Source of the DNA: Antedon mediterranea
Lineage: Eukaryota > Echinodermata > Crinoidea > Comatulida > Antedonidae
Direction: 5' to 3'
Assembly (NCBI RefSeq): GCF_964355755.1
Contig: NC_092677.1
Span: 12,052,601 to 12,112,600 of the forward strand
DNA: 60,000 nt
Shown here: one piece after another, positions 36,024 through 49,110 of the stretch
How positions within the stretch are numbered: position 1 is the stretch's first letter
How the letters are laid out: every line of letters begins with the position of its first letter
Notes under the pieces: model-generated
Database searches by the model: none
What the model saw: the letters and a program-made list of their open reading frames with translations, nothing else
Told to the model about the DNA's origin: nothing
Position numbers and translations under genes: made by a program

Positions 36024-39000
36024 CCTAGCCTATCATAATATTTTTTGTGTTTCTGCCTAAGTCAGCTGTCTGACTTAGGCAATTAAGGAGAGGAGACTCA
36101 TGATTTTTTAAATAAAATAAGAAATACATTTTTATAGTATATTTTTTAACCCATTTGTTACAAATTCTTTCTCTTTTATTGCTACTTTCCTTTTCTAAAA
36201 TCATCAGTGTTAATTTCAATCTGAAGAGCTAATGCTATTAAATTTTGTTACTTAAAGGTAGCATTTTTTGTATATAGATGATATCGACAGCCTCATAACA
36301 AAAGTGTCTAAGTCATAATTTTTTTGTTGTTTTCCTGCCTAACTCACTGCTTAACTCACTGCTTATATCAATATACTATATTTGTTGTGTTTCTGCCCAA
36401 ATCAGCAGTGTGACTTAGGCAATTAAGTAGAGCTGACTTATGATCTGCCTAACCCACTGCTTATATCAATATACTATATTTGTTGTGTTTCTGCCTAAGT
36501 CAGCTGTGTGACTTAGGCAATTAAGGAGAGCTGACTTATGATCTGCCTAACTCACTACTTATATCATTATACTGCCCTCTGTACATTATCTGAGTGCTTT
36601 TATTTAAATTTGCACATGCTCAGATCGTATTTTGTGTTTCTGCCTAAGTCAGCTGTGTGACTTAGGAAATTAAGGAGAGGAGACTCATGATTTTTTAAAT
36701 AAAATAAGAAATACATTTTTATAGTATATTTTTTAACTCATTTGTTACAAATTCTTTCTCTTTTATTGCTACTTTCCTTGACTAAATTCATCAGTGTTAA
36801 TTTTAATCTGAAGAGCTGATGCTATTAAATTTTGTTACTTAAAGGTAGCACTTTTTGTATATAGATGATATCGACAGCCTCATAACAAAAGTGTCTAAGA
36901 CATAATTTTTTTGTTGTTTTTCTGCCTAACTCACTGCTTATATCAATATACTATATTTGTTGTGTTTCTGCCCAAGGCAGCTGTGTGACTTCGACAATTA
37001 AGGAGAGCTGACTTATGATCTGCCTAACTCACTGCTTTTATCAATATACTATATTGTTTGTGTTTCTGCCTAAGTCAGCTGTGTGACTTAGGCAATTAAG
37101 GAGAGCTGACTTATGATCTGCCTAACTCACTGCTAATTATATCTTTATACTGCTGCCCTCTGTACATTATCTGAGTGCTTTTATATACATTTGCACATGC
37201 TCAGATCGTTTTTTTGTGTTTCTGCCTAAGTCAGCTGTGTGACTTAGGCAATTAAGGAGAGCTGACTTATGATCTGCCTAACTCACTGCTTATATCATTA
37301 TACTGCCCTCTGTACATTATCTGAGTGCTTTTATATACATTTGCACATGCTCAGATCGTTTTTTGTGTTTCTGCCTAAGTCAGTTGTGTGACTTAGGCAA
37401 TTAAGGAGAGGAGACTCATGATTGTTTTAGTAAAATAAGAAATACATTTTTATAGTATATTTTTTAACCCATTTGTTACAAATTCTTTCTCTTTTATTGC
37501 TACTTTCCTTGACTAAATTCATCAGTGTTAATTTTAATCTGAAGAGCTGATGCTATTAAATTTTGTTACTTAAAGGTAGCATTTTTTGTATATAGATGAT
37601 ATCGACAGCCTCATAACAAAAGTGTTTAAGTCATAATTTTTTTTTCTGCCTAAATCACTGCTTATATCAATATACTATATATTTTGTGTTTCTGCCTAAG
37701 TCAGCTGTGTGACTTAGGCAATTAAGGAGAGCTGACTTATGATCTGCCTAACTCGCTGCTTATATCATTATACTGCCCTCTGTACATTATCTGAGTGCTT
37801 TTATATACATTTGCACATGCTCAGATCGTTTTTTGTGTTTCTGCCTAAGTCAGCTGTGTGACTTAGGCAATTAAGGAGAGCTGACTTATGATCTGCCTAA
37901 CTCACTGCTTATATCATTATAGTGCCCTTTGTACATTATCTGAGTGCTTTTATATACATTTGCACATGCTCAGATCGTTTTTTGTGTTTCTGCCTAAGTC
38001 AGCTGTGTGACTTAGGCAATTAAGGAGAGCTGACTTATGATCTGCCTAAATCACTGCTTATATCAATATACTATATATTTTGTGTTTCTGCCTAAGTCAG
38101 CTGTGTGACTTAGGCAATTAAGGAGAGCTGACTTATGATCTGCCTAACTCGCTGCTTATATCATTATACTGCCCTCTGTACATTATCTGAGTGCTTTTAT
38201 ATACATTTGCACATGCTCAGATCGTTTTTTGTGTTTCTGCCTAAGTCAGCTGTGTGACTTAGGCAATTAAGTAGAGGAGACTCATGATTTTTTAAATACA
38301 ATAAGAAATACATTTTTATAGTATATTTTTTAACCCATTTGTTACAAATTCTTTCTCTTTTATTGCTACTTTCCTTTTCTAAAATCATCAGTGTTAATTT
38401 TAATCTGAAGAGCTGATGCTATTAAATTTTGTTACTTAAAGGTAGCATTTTTTGTATATAAATGATATCGACAGCCTCATAACAAAAGTTTCTAAGTCAT
38501 AATTTTGTTTTTGTTTTTCTGCCTTACTCACTGCTTATATCAATATACTATATATTTTGTGTTTCTGCCTAAGTCAGCTGTGTGACTTAGGCAATTAAGG
38601 AGAGCTGACTTATGATCTGCCTAACTCACTGCTTATATCATTATAGTGCCCTTTGTACATTATCTGAGTGCTTTTATATACATTTGCACATGCTCAGATC
38701 GTTTTTGTGTTTCTGCCTAAGTCACACAGCTGACTTAGGCAATTAAGGAGAGCTGACTTATGATCTGCCTAACTCACTGCTTATATCAATATACTATATT
38801 TTTTGTGTTTCTGCCTAAGTCAGCTGTGTGACTTAGGCGATTAAGGAGAGCTGACTTATGATCTGCCTAACTCACTGCTAATTATATCTTTATACTGCTG
38901 CCCTCTGTACATTATCTGAGTGCTTTTATATACATTTGCACATGCTCAGATCGTTTTTTTTTGTGTTTCTGCCTAAGTCAGCTGTGTGACTTAGGCAATT

Positions 39001-42000
39001 AAGGAGAGCTGACTTATGATCTGCCTAACTCACTGCTAATTATATCTTTATACTGCTGCCCTCTGTACATTATCTGAGTGCTTTTATATACATTTGCACA
39101 TGCTCAGATCGTTTTTTTGTGTTTCTGCCTAAGTCAGCTGTGTGACTTAGGCAATTAAGTAGAGGAGACTCATGATTTTTTAAATACAATAAGAAATACA
39201 TTTTTATAGTATATTTTTTAACCCATTTGTTACAAATTCTTTCTCTTTTATTGCTACTTTCCTTTTCTAAAATCATCAGTGTTAATTTTAATCTGAAGAG
39301 CTGATGCTATTAAATTTTGTTACTTAAAGGTAGCATTTTTTGTATATAAATGATATCGACAGCCTCATAACAAAAGTTTCTAAGTCATAATTTTGTTTTT
39401 GTTTTTCTGCCTTACTCACTGCTTATATCAATATACTATATATTTTGTGTTTCTGCCTAAGTCAGCTGTGTGACTTAGGCAATTAAGGAGAGCTGACTTA
39501 TGATCTGCCTAACTCACTGCTTATATCATTATAGTGCCCTTTGTACATTATCTGAGTGCTTTTATATACATTTGCACATGCTCAGATCGTTTTTTGTGTT
39601 TCTGCCTAAGTCAGCTGTGTGACTTAGGCAATTAAGGAGAGGAGACTCATGATTGTTTTAGTAAAATAAGAAATACATTTTTATAGTATATTTTTTAACC
39701 CATTTGTTACAAATTCTTTCTCTTTTATTGCTACTTTCCTTGACTAAATTCATCAGTGTTAATTTTAATCTGAAGAGCTGATGCTATTAAATTTTGTTAC
39801 TTAAAGGTAGCATTTTTTGTTACTTAAAGGTAGCATTTTTTGTATATAGATGATATCGACAGCCTCATAACAAAAGTGTTTAAGTCATAATTTTTTTTTC
39901 TGCCTAAATCACTGCTTATATCAATATACTATATATTTTGTGTTTCTGCCTAAGTCAGCTGTGTGACTTAGGCAATTAAGGAGAGCTAACTTATGATCTG
40001 CCTAACTCGCTGCTTATATCATTATACTGCCCTCTGTACATTATCTGAGTGCTTTTATATACATTTGCACATGCTCAGATCGTTTTTTGTGTTTCTGCCT
40101 AAGTCAGCTGTGTGACTTAGGCAATTAAGGAGAGGAGACTCATGATTGTTTTAGTAAAATAAGAAATACATTTTTATAGTATATTTTTTAACCCATTTGT
40201 TACAAATTCTTTCTCTTTTATTGCTACTTTCCTTGACTAAATTCATCAGTGTTAATTTTAATCTGAAGAGCTGATGCTATTAAATTTTGTTACTTAAAGG
40301 TAGCATTTTTTGTTACTTAAAGGTAGCATTTTTTGTATATAGATGATATCGACAGCCTCATAACAAAAGTGTTTAAGTCATAATTTTTTTTTCTGCCTAA
40401 ATCACTGCTTATATCAATATACTATATATTTTGTGTTTCTGCCTAAGTCAGCTGTGTGACTTAGGCAATTAAGGAGAGCTAACTTATGATCTGCCTAACT
40501 CGCTGCTTATATCATTATACTGCCCTCTGTACATTATCTGAGTGCTTTAATATACATTTGCACATGCTCAGATCGTTTTTTGTGTTTCTGTCTAAGTCAG
40601 CTGTGTGACTTAGGCAATTAAGTAGAGGAGACTCATGATTTTTTAAATACAATAAGAAATACATTTTTATAGTATATTTTTTAACCCATTTGTTACAAAT
40701 TCTTTCTCTTTTATTGCTACTTTCCTTTTCTAAAATCATCAGTGTTAATTTTAATCTGAAGAGCTGATGCTATTAAATTTTGTTACTTAAAGGTAGCATT
40801 TTTTGTATATAAATGATATCGACAGCCTCATAACAAAAGTTTCTAAGTCATAATTTTGTTTTTGTTTTTCTGCCTTACTCACTGCTTATATCAATATACT
40901 ATATATTTTGTGTTTCTGCCTAAGTCAGCTGTGTGACTTAGGCAATTAAGGAGAGCTGACTTATGATCTGCCTAACTCACTGCTTATATCATTATAGTGC
41001 CCTTTGTACATTATCTGAGTGCTTTTATATACATTTGCACATGCTCAGATCGTTTTTTTGTGTTTCTGCCTAAGTCAGCTGTGTGACTTAGGCAATTAAG
41101 GAGAGGAGACTCATGATTGTTTTAGTAAAATAAGAAATACATTTTTATAGTATATTTTTTAACCCATTTGTTACAAATTCTTTCTCTTTTATTGCTACTT
41201 TCCTTGACTAAATTCATCAGTGTTAATTTTAATCTGAAGAGCTGATGCTATTAAATTTTGTTACTTAAAGGTAGCATTTTTTGTTACTTAAAGGTAGCAT
41301 TTTTTGTATATAGATGATATCGACAGCCTCATAACAAAAGTGTTTAAGTCATAATTTTTTTTTCTGCCTAAATCACTGCTTATATCAATATACTATATAT
41401 TTTGTGTTTCTGCCTAAGTCAGCTGTGTGACTTAGGCAATTAAGGAGAGCTGACTTATGATCTGCCTAACTCGCTGCTTATATCATTATACTGCCCTCTG
41501 TACATTATCTGAGTGCTTTTATATACATTTGCACATGCTCAGATCGTTTTTTGTGTTTCTGCCTAAGTCAGCTGTGTGACTTAGGCAATTAAGGAGAGCT
41601 GACTTATGATCTGCCTAACTCACTGCTTATATCATTATAGTGCCCTTTGTACATTATCTGAGTGCTTTTATATACATTTGCACATGCTCAGATCGTTTTT
41701 TTTTTGTGTTTCTGCCTAAGTCAGCTGTGTGACTTAGGCAATTAAGGAGAGCTGACTTATGATCTGCCTAACTCACTGCTTATATCAATATACTATATTT
41801 TTTGTGTTGCTGCCTAAGTCAGCTGTGTGACTTAGGCAATTAAGGAGAGCTGACTTATGATCTGCCTAACTCACTGCTAATTATATCTTTATACTGCTGC
41901 CCTCTGTACATTATCTGAGTGCTTTTATATACATTTGCACATGCTCAGATCGTTTTTTTGTGTTTCTGCCTAAGTCAGCTGTGTGACTTAGGCAATTAAG

Positions 42001-45000
42001 TAGAGGAGACTCATAATTTTTTAAATACAATAAGAAATACATTTTTATAGTATATTTTTTAACCCATTTGTTACAAATTCTTTCTCTTTTATTGCTACTT
42101 TCCTTTTCTAAAATCATCAGTGTTAATTTTAATCTGAAGAGCTGATGCTATTAAATTTTGTTACTTAAAGGTAGCATTTTTGTATATAAATGATATCGAC
42201 AGCCTCATAACAAAAGTTTCTAAGTCATAATTTTGTTTTTGTTTTTCTGCCTTACTCACTGCTTATATCAATATACAATATATTTTGTGTTTCTGCCTAA
42301 GTCAGCTGTGTGACTTAGGCAATTAAGGAGAGCTGACTTATGATCTGCCTAACTCGCTGCTTATATCATTATACTGCCCTCTGTACATTATCTGAGTGCT
42401 TTAATATACATTTGCACATGCTCAGATCGTTTTTTGTGTTTCTGCCTAAGTCAGCTGTGTGACTTAGGCAATTAAGGAGAGCTGACTTATGATCTGCCTA
42501 ACTCACTGCTTATATCATTATAGTGCCCTTTGTACATTATCTGAGTGCTTTTATATACATTTGCACATGCTCAGATCGTTTTTTGTGTTTCTGCCTAAGT
42601 CAGGTGTGTGTCTTAGGCAATTAAGGAGAGCTGACTTATGATCTGCCTAACTCACTGCTTATATCAATATACTATATTTTTTGTGTTTCTGCCTAAGTCA
42701 GCTGTGTGACTTAGGCAATTAAGGAGAGCTGACTTATGATCTGCCTAACTCACTGCTAATTATATCTTTATACTGCTGCCCTCTGTACATTATCTGAGTG
42801 CTTTTATATACATTTGCACATGCTCAGATCGTTTTTTTGTGTTTCTGCCTAAGTCACCTGTGTGACTTAGGCAATTAAGTAGAGGAGACTCATGATTTTT
42901 TAAATACAATAAGAAATACATTTTTTATAGTATATTTTTTAACCCATTTGTTACAAATTCTTTCTCTTTTATTGCTACCTTCCTTTTCTAAAATCATCAG
43001 TGTTAATTTTAATCTGAAGAGCTGATGCTATTAAATTTTTTTACTTAAAGGTAGCATTTTTGTATATAAATGATATCGACAGCCTCATAACAAAAGTTTC
43101 TAAGTCATAATTTTGTTTTTGTTTTTCTGCCTTACTCACTGATTATATCAATATACTATATATTTTGTGTTTCTGCCTAAGTCAGCTGTGTGACTTAGGC
43201 AATTAAGGAAAGCTGACTTATGATCTGCCTAACTCGCTGCTTATATCATTATACTGCCCTCTGTACATTATCTGAGTGCTTTTATATACATTTGCACATG
43301 CTCAGATCGTTTTTTGTGTTTCTGCCTAAGTCAGCTGTGTGACTTAGGCAATTAAGGAGAGCTAACTTATGATCTGCCTAACTCACTGCTTATGTCATTA
43401 TAGTGCCCTTTGTACATTATCTGAGTGCTTTTATATACATTTGCACATGCTCAGATCGTTTTTTGTGTTTCTGTGTGACTTTGGCAATTAAGGAGAGCAG
43501 ACTTATGATCTGCCTAACTCACTGCTTATATCAATATACTATATTTTTTGTGTTTCTGCCTAAGTCAGCTGTGTGACTTAGGCAATTAAGGAGAGCTGAC
43601 TTATGATCTGCCTAACTCACTGCTAATTATATCTTTATACTGCTGCCCTCTGTACATTATCTGAGTGCTTTTATATACATTTGCACATGCTCAGATCGTT
43701 TTTTTGTGTTTCTGCCTAAGTCAGCTGTGTGACTTAGGCAATTAAGTAGAGGAGACTCATGATTTTTTAAATACAATAAGAAATACATTTTTATAGTATA
43801 TTTTTTAACCCATTTGTTACAAATTCTTTCTCTTTTTTGCTACTTTCCTTTTCTAAAATAATCAGTGTTAATTTTAATCTGAAGAGCTGATGCTATTAAA
43901 TTTTGTTACTTAAAGGTAGCATTTTTGTATATAAATGATATCGACAGCCTCATAACAAAAGTTTCTAAGTCATAATTTTGTTTTTGTTTTTCTGCCTTAC
44001 TCACTACTTATATCAATATACAATATATTTTGTGTTTCTGCCTAAGTCAGCTGTGTGACTTAGGCAATTAAGGAGAGCTGACTTATGATCTGCCTAACTA
44101 ACTGCTTATATCATTATAGTGCCCTTTGTACATTATCTGAGTGCTTTTATATACATTTGCACATGCTTAGATCGTTTTTTGTGTTTCTGCCTAAGTCAGC
44201 TGTGTGACTTAGGCAATTAAGGAGAGCTGACTTATTATCTGCCTAACTCACTGCTTATATCATTATAGTGCCCTTTGTACATTATCTGAGTGCTTTTATA
44301 TACATTTGCACATGGTCAGATCGTTTTTTTGTGTTTCTGCCTAAGTCAGCTGTGTGACTTAGGCAATTAAGGAGAGCTGACTTATGATCTGCCTAACTCA
44401 CTGCTTATATCAATATACTATATTTTTTGTGTTTCTGCCTAAGTCAGCTGTGTGACTTAGGCAATTAAGGAGAGCTGACTTATGATCTGCCTAACTCACT
44501 GCTAATTATATCTTTATACTGCTGCCCTCTGTAAATTATCTGAGTGCTTTTATATACATTTGCACATGCTCAGATCGTTTTTTTGTGTTTCTGCCTAAGT
44601 AAGCTGTGTGACTTAGGCAATTAAGTAGAGGAGATTCATGATTTTTTAAATACAATAAGAAATACATTTTGATAGTATATTTTTTAACCCATTTGTTACA
44701 AATTCTTTCTCTTTTATTGCTACTTTCCTTTTCTAAAATCATCAGTGTTAATTTTAATCTGAAGAGCTGATGCTATTAAATTTTGTTACTTAAAGGTAGC
44801 ATTTTTTGTATATAAATGATATCGACAGCCTCATAACAAAAGTTTCTAAGTCATAATTTTGTTTTTGTTTTTCTGCCTTACTCACTGCTTATATCAATAT
44901 ACTATATATTTTGTGTTTCTGCCTAAGTCAGCTGTGTGACTTAGGCAATTAAGGAGAGCTGACTTATGATCTGCCTAACTCACTGCTTATATCATTATAG

Positions 45001-45733
45001 TGCCCTTTGTACATTATCTGAGTGCTTTTATATACATTTGCACATGCTCAGATCGTTTTTTGTGTTTCTGCCTAAGTCAGCTGTGTGACTTAGGCAATTA
45101 AGGAGAGGAGACTCATGATTGTTTTAGTAAAATAAGAAATACATTTTTATAGTATATTTTTTAACCCATTTGTTACAAATTCTTTCTCTTTTATTGCTAC
45201 TTTCCTTGACTAAATTCATCAGTGTTAATTTTAATCTGAAGAGCTGATGCTACTAAATTTTGTTACTTAAAGGTAGCATTTTTTGTATATAGATGATATC
45301 GACAGCCTCATAACAAAAGTGTGTAAGACATAATTTTTTTTGTTGTTTTTCTGCCTAACTCACTGCTTATATCAATATACTATATTTGTTGTGTTTCTGC
45401 CCAATTCAGCTGTGTGACTTCGGCAATTAAGGAGCTGACTTATGATCTGCCTAACTCACTGCTTATATCAATATACTATATTTTTTGTGTTTCTGCCTAA
45501 GTCAGCTGTGTGACTTAGGCAATTAAGGAGAGGAGACTTATGATTTTTTAAATAAAATAAGAAATACATTTTTATAGTATGTTTTTTAACCCATTTGTTA
45601 CAAATTCTTTCTCTTTTATTGCTACTTTCCTTTTCTGAAATCATCAGTGTTAATTTTAATCTGAAGAGCTGATGCTATTAAATTTTGTTACTTAAAGGTA
45701 GCATTTTTTTGTATATAAATGATATCGACAGCC
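36024..45733. repeat. Higher-order satellite B, 9.7 kb, inserted in satellite A
   Basis: Roughly fifty copies of a hairpin (stem GCCTAAGTCA, loop GCTGTG) head three kinds of module: about 97 bp (ending TATCAATATACTATAT), about 148 bp (ending CACATGCTCAGATCG) and about 350 bp (AAGAAATACATTTTTATAG to ACAGCCTCATAAC). The long module occurs 15 times, and several are about 880 bp apart, giving a higher-order repeat. There is no coding potential; the recurrent frame MILEKESSNKRERICNKW is the long module read backwards. The array is flanked by an exact 21-bp direct repeat (36003-36023 and 45734-45754). Confidence 0.92.
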
Positions 45734-45985
45734 CATGTCCATTGGCTATAGTAATTACTTTTGACATAAATGGTTACTATAACATAATAACGATGCGCAG
45801 AGACGAATAATGAGTTCTGCGCATGCCTATTGTGCTATAGTAACCAGTTTAATCGAAAAATAAAAAGGTCGAAAATTGTTTTTTTTTTTATAAATATTCC
45901 TGTACTATAGTACAGGGAAATTTTCGAAAAATCGCCAATTTTCGACCTTTTAATTTTTGACATAAATGGTTATTATAGCATTATA
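45734..45985. repeat. Satellite A, middle block
   Basis: Resumes satellite A exactly where it stopped at 36023 if one copy of the 21-bp repeat is removed. Contains the CCTGTACTATAGTACAGGG palindrome near 45900 and ends at the RTE insertion. Confidence 0.88.
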
Positions 45986-48205
45986 CTAAGCAGCAACCAG
46001 TAGCGGGGAATAATTCAGAATTGTGAAGTAATAACCAGTGTAGATATTGCAAGTGACCATAGAATTGTCAGGGCAACTCTCAAAATCAACAAAAGACTAG
46101 CCAGGCTGAAGTTTATCCAAAATAAAAAGAAGAGAAGAATTAAGATCATGAAGTTGAAAGAGAATAGAGAGGAATTTCAACTAAAAATAAAAAACCGCTT
46201 CGCAGGGTTGGAGTTGGAAGAGTCGGATATTGATGAGCAATGTAATATGGTGACAACCATTATGTTAGAAGAAGCCAGAGCTGTAGCTCCAGCAGAAAAA
46301 TAAAGGTCCAAAGATCGGAGGAGGATAAAGAAATAGAGGAATTAGATCAAAGAAGGAAAGAACTTAGATTAAAGGAAACAATGTCTGTACATGAAAAGGT
46401 GGAATATGCCGAAGTAGTGAAAACAGTGAAGAAGAAGCGCAGACAAAGAAAGAGGCGGAGAACTGCTAAATTCATCTTAGAATCACTGGAAAGAGGAAGG
46501 GGGCCAAAAAGACAATACAAAAAAAAAGCAATGCAAAAAATCTAGAATGAGTAAACTAAAGAAAAAAGATGGAACTGAAACTTCAAAGAGATCTGAACTG
46601 CTAGATATTTGTGCAGATTTCTACCAAGATCTCTACAAATCATCAACCCAACAGTCTGAACATATAAACATTTCATCAAGAAATACAGATATACCACCGA
46701 TACTGGAAAAAGAAGTGGAGGAAGCATTAAAGAGCATGAAGGATAATAAAGCACCAGGAAACGATGAACTTACAAGCGACATCATCAAGCAAGGAGGGGA
46801 GGAGATAATCCAACAGCTAATAAAACTTTTCAACCAAATCTTAGTGCTACAGAAGATACCAAGAGCATGGAAAGAAGCCAAGATCATTCTTTTGTTCAAG
46901 AAAGGGGACAAAGCAGATGTTAAAAACTACCGTCCCATTAGCCTCTTGTCTCATCTGTACAAAATCTTCACTAAAATAATCCATAACAGAATAAGAGATG
47001 TTTTAGACAACAACCAACCTAGAGAACAAGCAGGTTTCAGAGCAGGGTACTCGACAATAGATCATCTACAAGCAATAAACCAGCTAATTGAAAAGGCAAG
47101 TGAATACCAACTCAAACTCTGTCTTGGCTTTGTGGATTACCAAAAGGCATTCGATTCTATTGATCATTTGGATATGTTTGAGGCGCTCCGAAAAATAAAT
47201 GTTGATGAAGGTTACGTCAGAATCATAGAAGATATCTACACTGATGCAATAGCCAGAATCCATATTGATAATGATATATCAAGAGAGGTTCATATACAGA
47301 GGGGGGTACGACAAGGTGATACTCTGTCCCCAAAGATATTCACAGCAACCATCGAAGAAGTATTCAAAAAGGCTCAGCTTAATGGAGGTATAACTATTGA
47401 TGGAGAAATGCTTACAGACCTCCGTTTTGCGGATGACGTGGCATTGATTTCAACATCAGTTGCAGATATGAAAAACCAACTCTCAAGTCTGAATAAGGAG
47501 AGTAAATCAATCGGACTAACTATGCACAAAGACAAAACAAAATACATGACTAACTTTGACACACAGGAAGACATTTAGATAGAGGGCCGGAAAGTAGAAA
47601 AAGTGGAAGAATATAAATATCTAGGACAAACACTGAAAATGGAAGACACCACGAAGGAAGAAGTTCTGTTAAGAATAAAAGCAGGATGGATGAATTTTGG
47701 CAGACACAAACACATGTTGACTGACAAAAGTATACCAATGTCACTGAGAAAGAAATTATTTAACCAATGTGTGCTATCAAGTATGACATATGGTTCAGAG
47801 ACATGGGCAATAACAAAGGAACTCGAACAGAAACTTACAACTAATCAAAGAGCAATGGAAAGGAAGATGATGAACTTATCGCTTCGAGACAGGGTAAATC
47901 ATACAATCACAAGAAAAAAGACAGGTGTTACAGATATAATGGAGAAAGTAAGACAATCAAAATGGAGATGGGCTGGGCATGTGGCGAGATTTCAAGATAA
48001 TAGATGGACATACAGATTAACAGAATGGCAACCAAGGGTAGGAAAGAGGAAAAGAGGAAGACAAAAAAGAAGGTGGAGAGATGATCTAACAACATACATT
48101 GGAACGGCTGCATGGACTAGGACAGCAAGAATTAGACAGAAATGGAAATGTTATGAGGAGGGCTTCATTCAACAATGGATGAACTATGCCTAGATAGATA
48201 GATAG
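45986..48205 (+). pseudogene. RTE-type non-LTR retrotransposon, 5'-truncated and broken
   Basis: Begins inside the endonuclease domain: frame 46004-46300 has NCEVITSVDIASDHRIVRA, the SDH end of AP-like endonucleases. After a frame change comes a basic segment, then the reverse transcriptase at 46547-47578. That part shows KNYRPISLLSHLYKIFTK, EQAGFRAGYSTIDHL, FVDYQKAFDSIDH, VRQGDTLSPKIF and the catalytic FADD of LRFADDVALIS. A single in-frame TAG at 47576 separates it from 47603-48193, same frame, with EEYKYLGQTL, SMTYGSETWAITK, WAGHVARFQDNRW and RRWRDDL, the usual RTE C-terminus. The element ends in (TAGA)n. ATAGCATTATA at 45975-45985 and 48206-48216 is the target-site duplication. At least two frame changes and one stop make it inactive. 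Confidence 0.9.
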
Positions 48206-48855
48206 ATAGCATTATAAACATGCGCAAAAGGTCGAAAATTTGCGATTTTTTGAAAATATCCCTGTACTATAGTACAGGGAAATTTTCGAAAATTCGCCAA
48301 TTTTCGATCTTTTTATTTTTTTGACATAAAGCACAACAAACATGCGCAGAGTCAAATAATGCGTTCTGCACATGTCAATTGGCTATAGTAACCACTTTTG
48401 ACATAAATGGTTACTATAGCATAATAAACATGCGCAAAGTCGAATAAGGGGTCTGCGCATGTCAATTGTGCTATAGTAACCAGTTTAATCGAAAAATAAA
48501 AAGGTCGAAAATTGGTTTTATCCCTGTATTATAGTACAGTACAGGGAAATTTTAGAAAAATCGCCAATTTTCGACCTTCTTATTTCTTGACATTAATGGT
48601 TACTATAGCATTATAAACATGCGCAGAGTCGAATAATGCGTTCTGCGCATAGGTTCTGTGAAAACAGATTGTGCTATACTAACCAGTTTTATTGAAAAAT
48701 AAAAAGGTCGAAAATTGGTAGTCATTTTTTTGTAAAAATCCCTGTACTATAGTACAGAGATTTGTTTAGAAAAATGGCCAAAATACGCACATTTTAAAAT
48801 ACTATTATTATGCAATAATGTTGCTATATATGCACGAATATTGCCTTATCAGAAT
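48206..48855. repeat. Satellite A, right block
   Basis: Continues satellite A across the RTE insertion with palindromes near 48270, 48530 and 48745. The edge words GGCCAAAATA and TTATGCAATAAT also occur at the left edge (about 33890-33930). Confidence 0.85.
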
Positions 48856-49095
48856 TAAATTCTAGTTTAAATTTTGGAATGGTCATAATCAGAAATACAA
48901 AAAGACAAACACATATGCATCCTCAATTGAATTTCTTTGTTTTGAAATCAAATTACCACAGTAGAAAACATTCAAAATATAATCAAATATGTCTTCTATA
49001 TTCAGCAGTGTCTTGTTGCAACAAAATATATTCTTGTACAACACCTCTTCAATTTAAAAAAAGAAAGAAAATAGGAAGAATTAGTATTCGGATGA
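48856..49095. other. Unique sequence between satellites
   Basis: No gene or repeat recognised. Confidence 0.5.
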
Positions 49096-49110
49096 AAAAA
49101 CAACAACAAA

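Noticed and set aside
36025-44742. Recurrent minus-strand frame MILEKESSNKRERICNKW
   Set aside because: It is the long module of satellite B read backwards. It recurs only because the DNA repeats and has no known domain.
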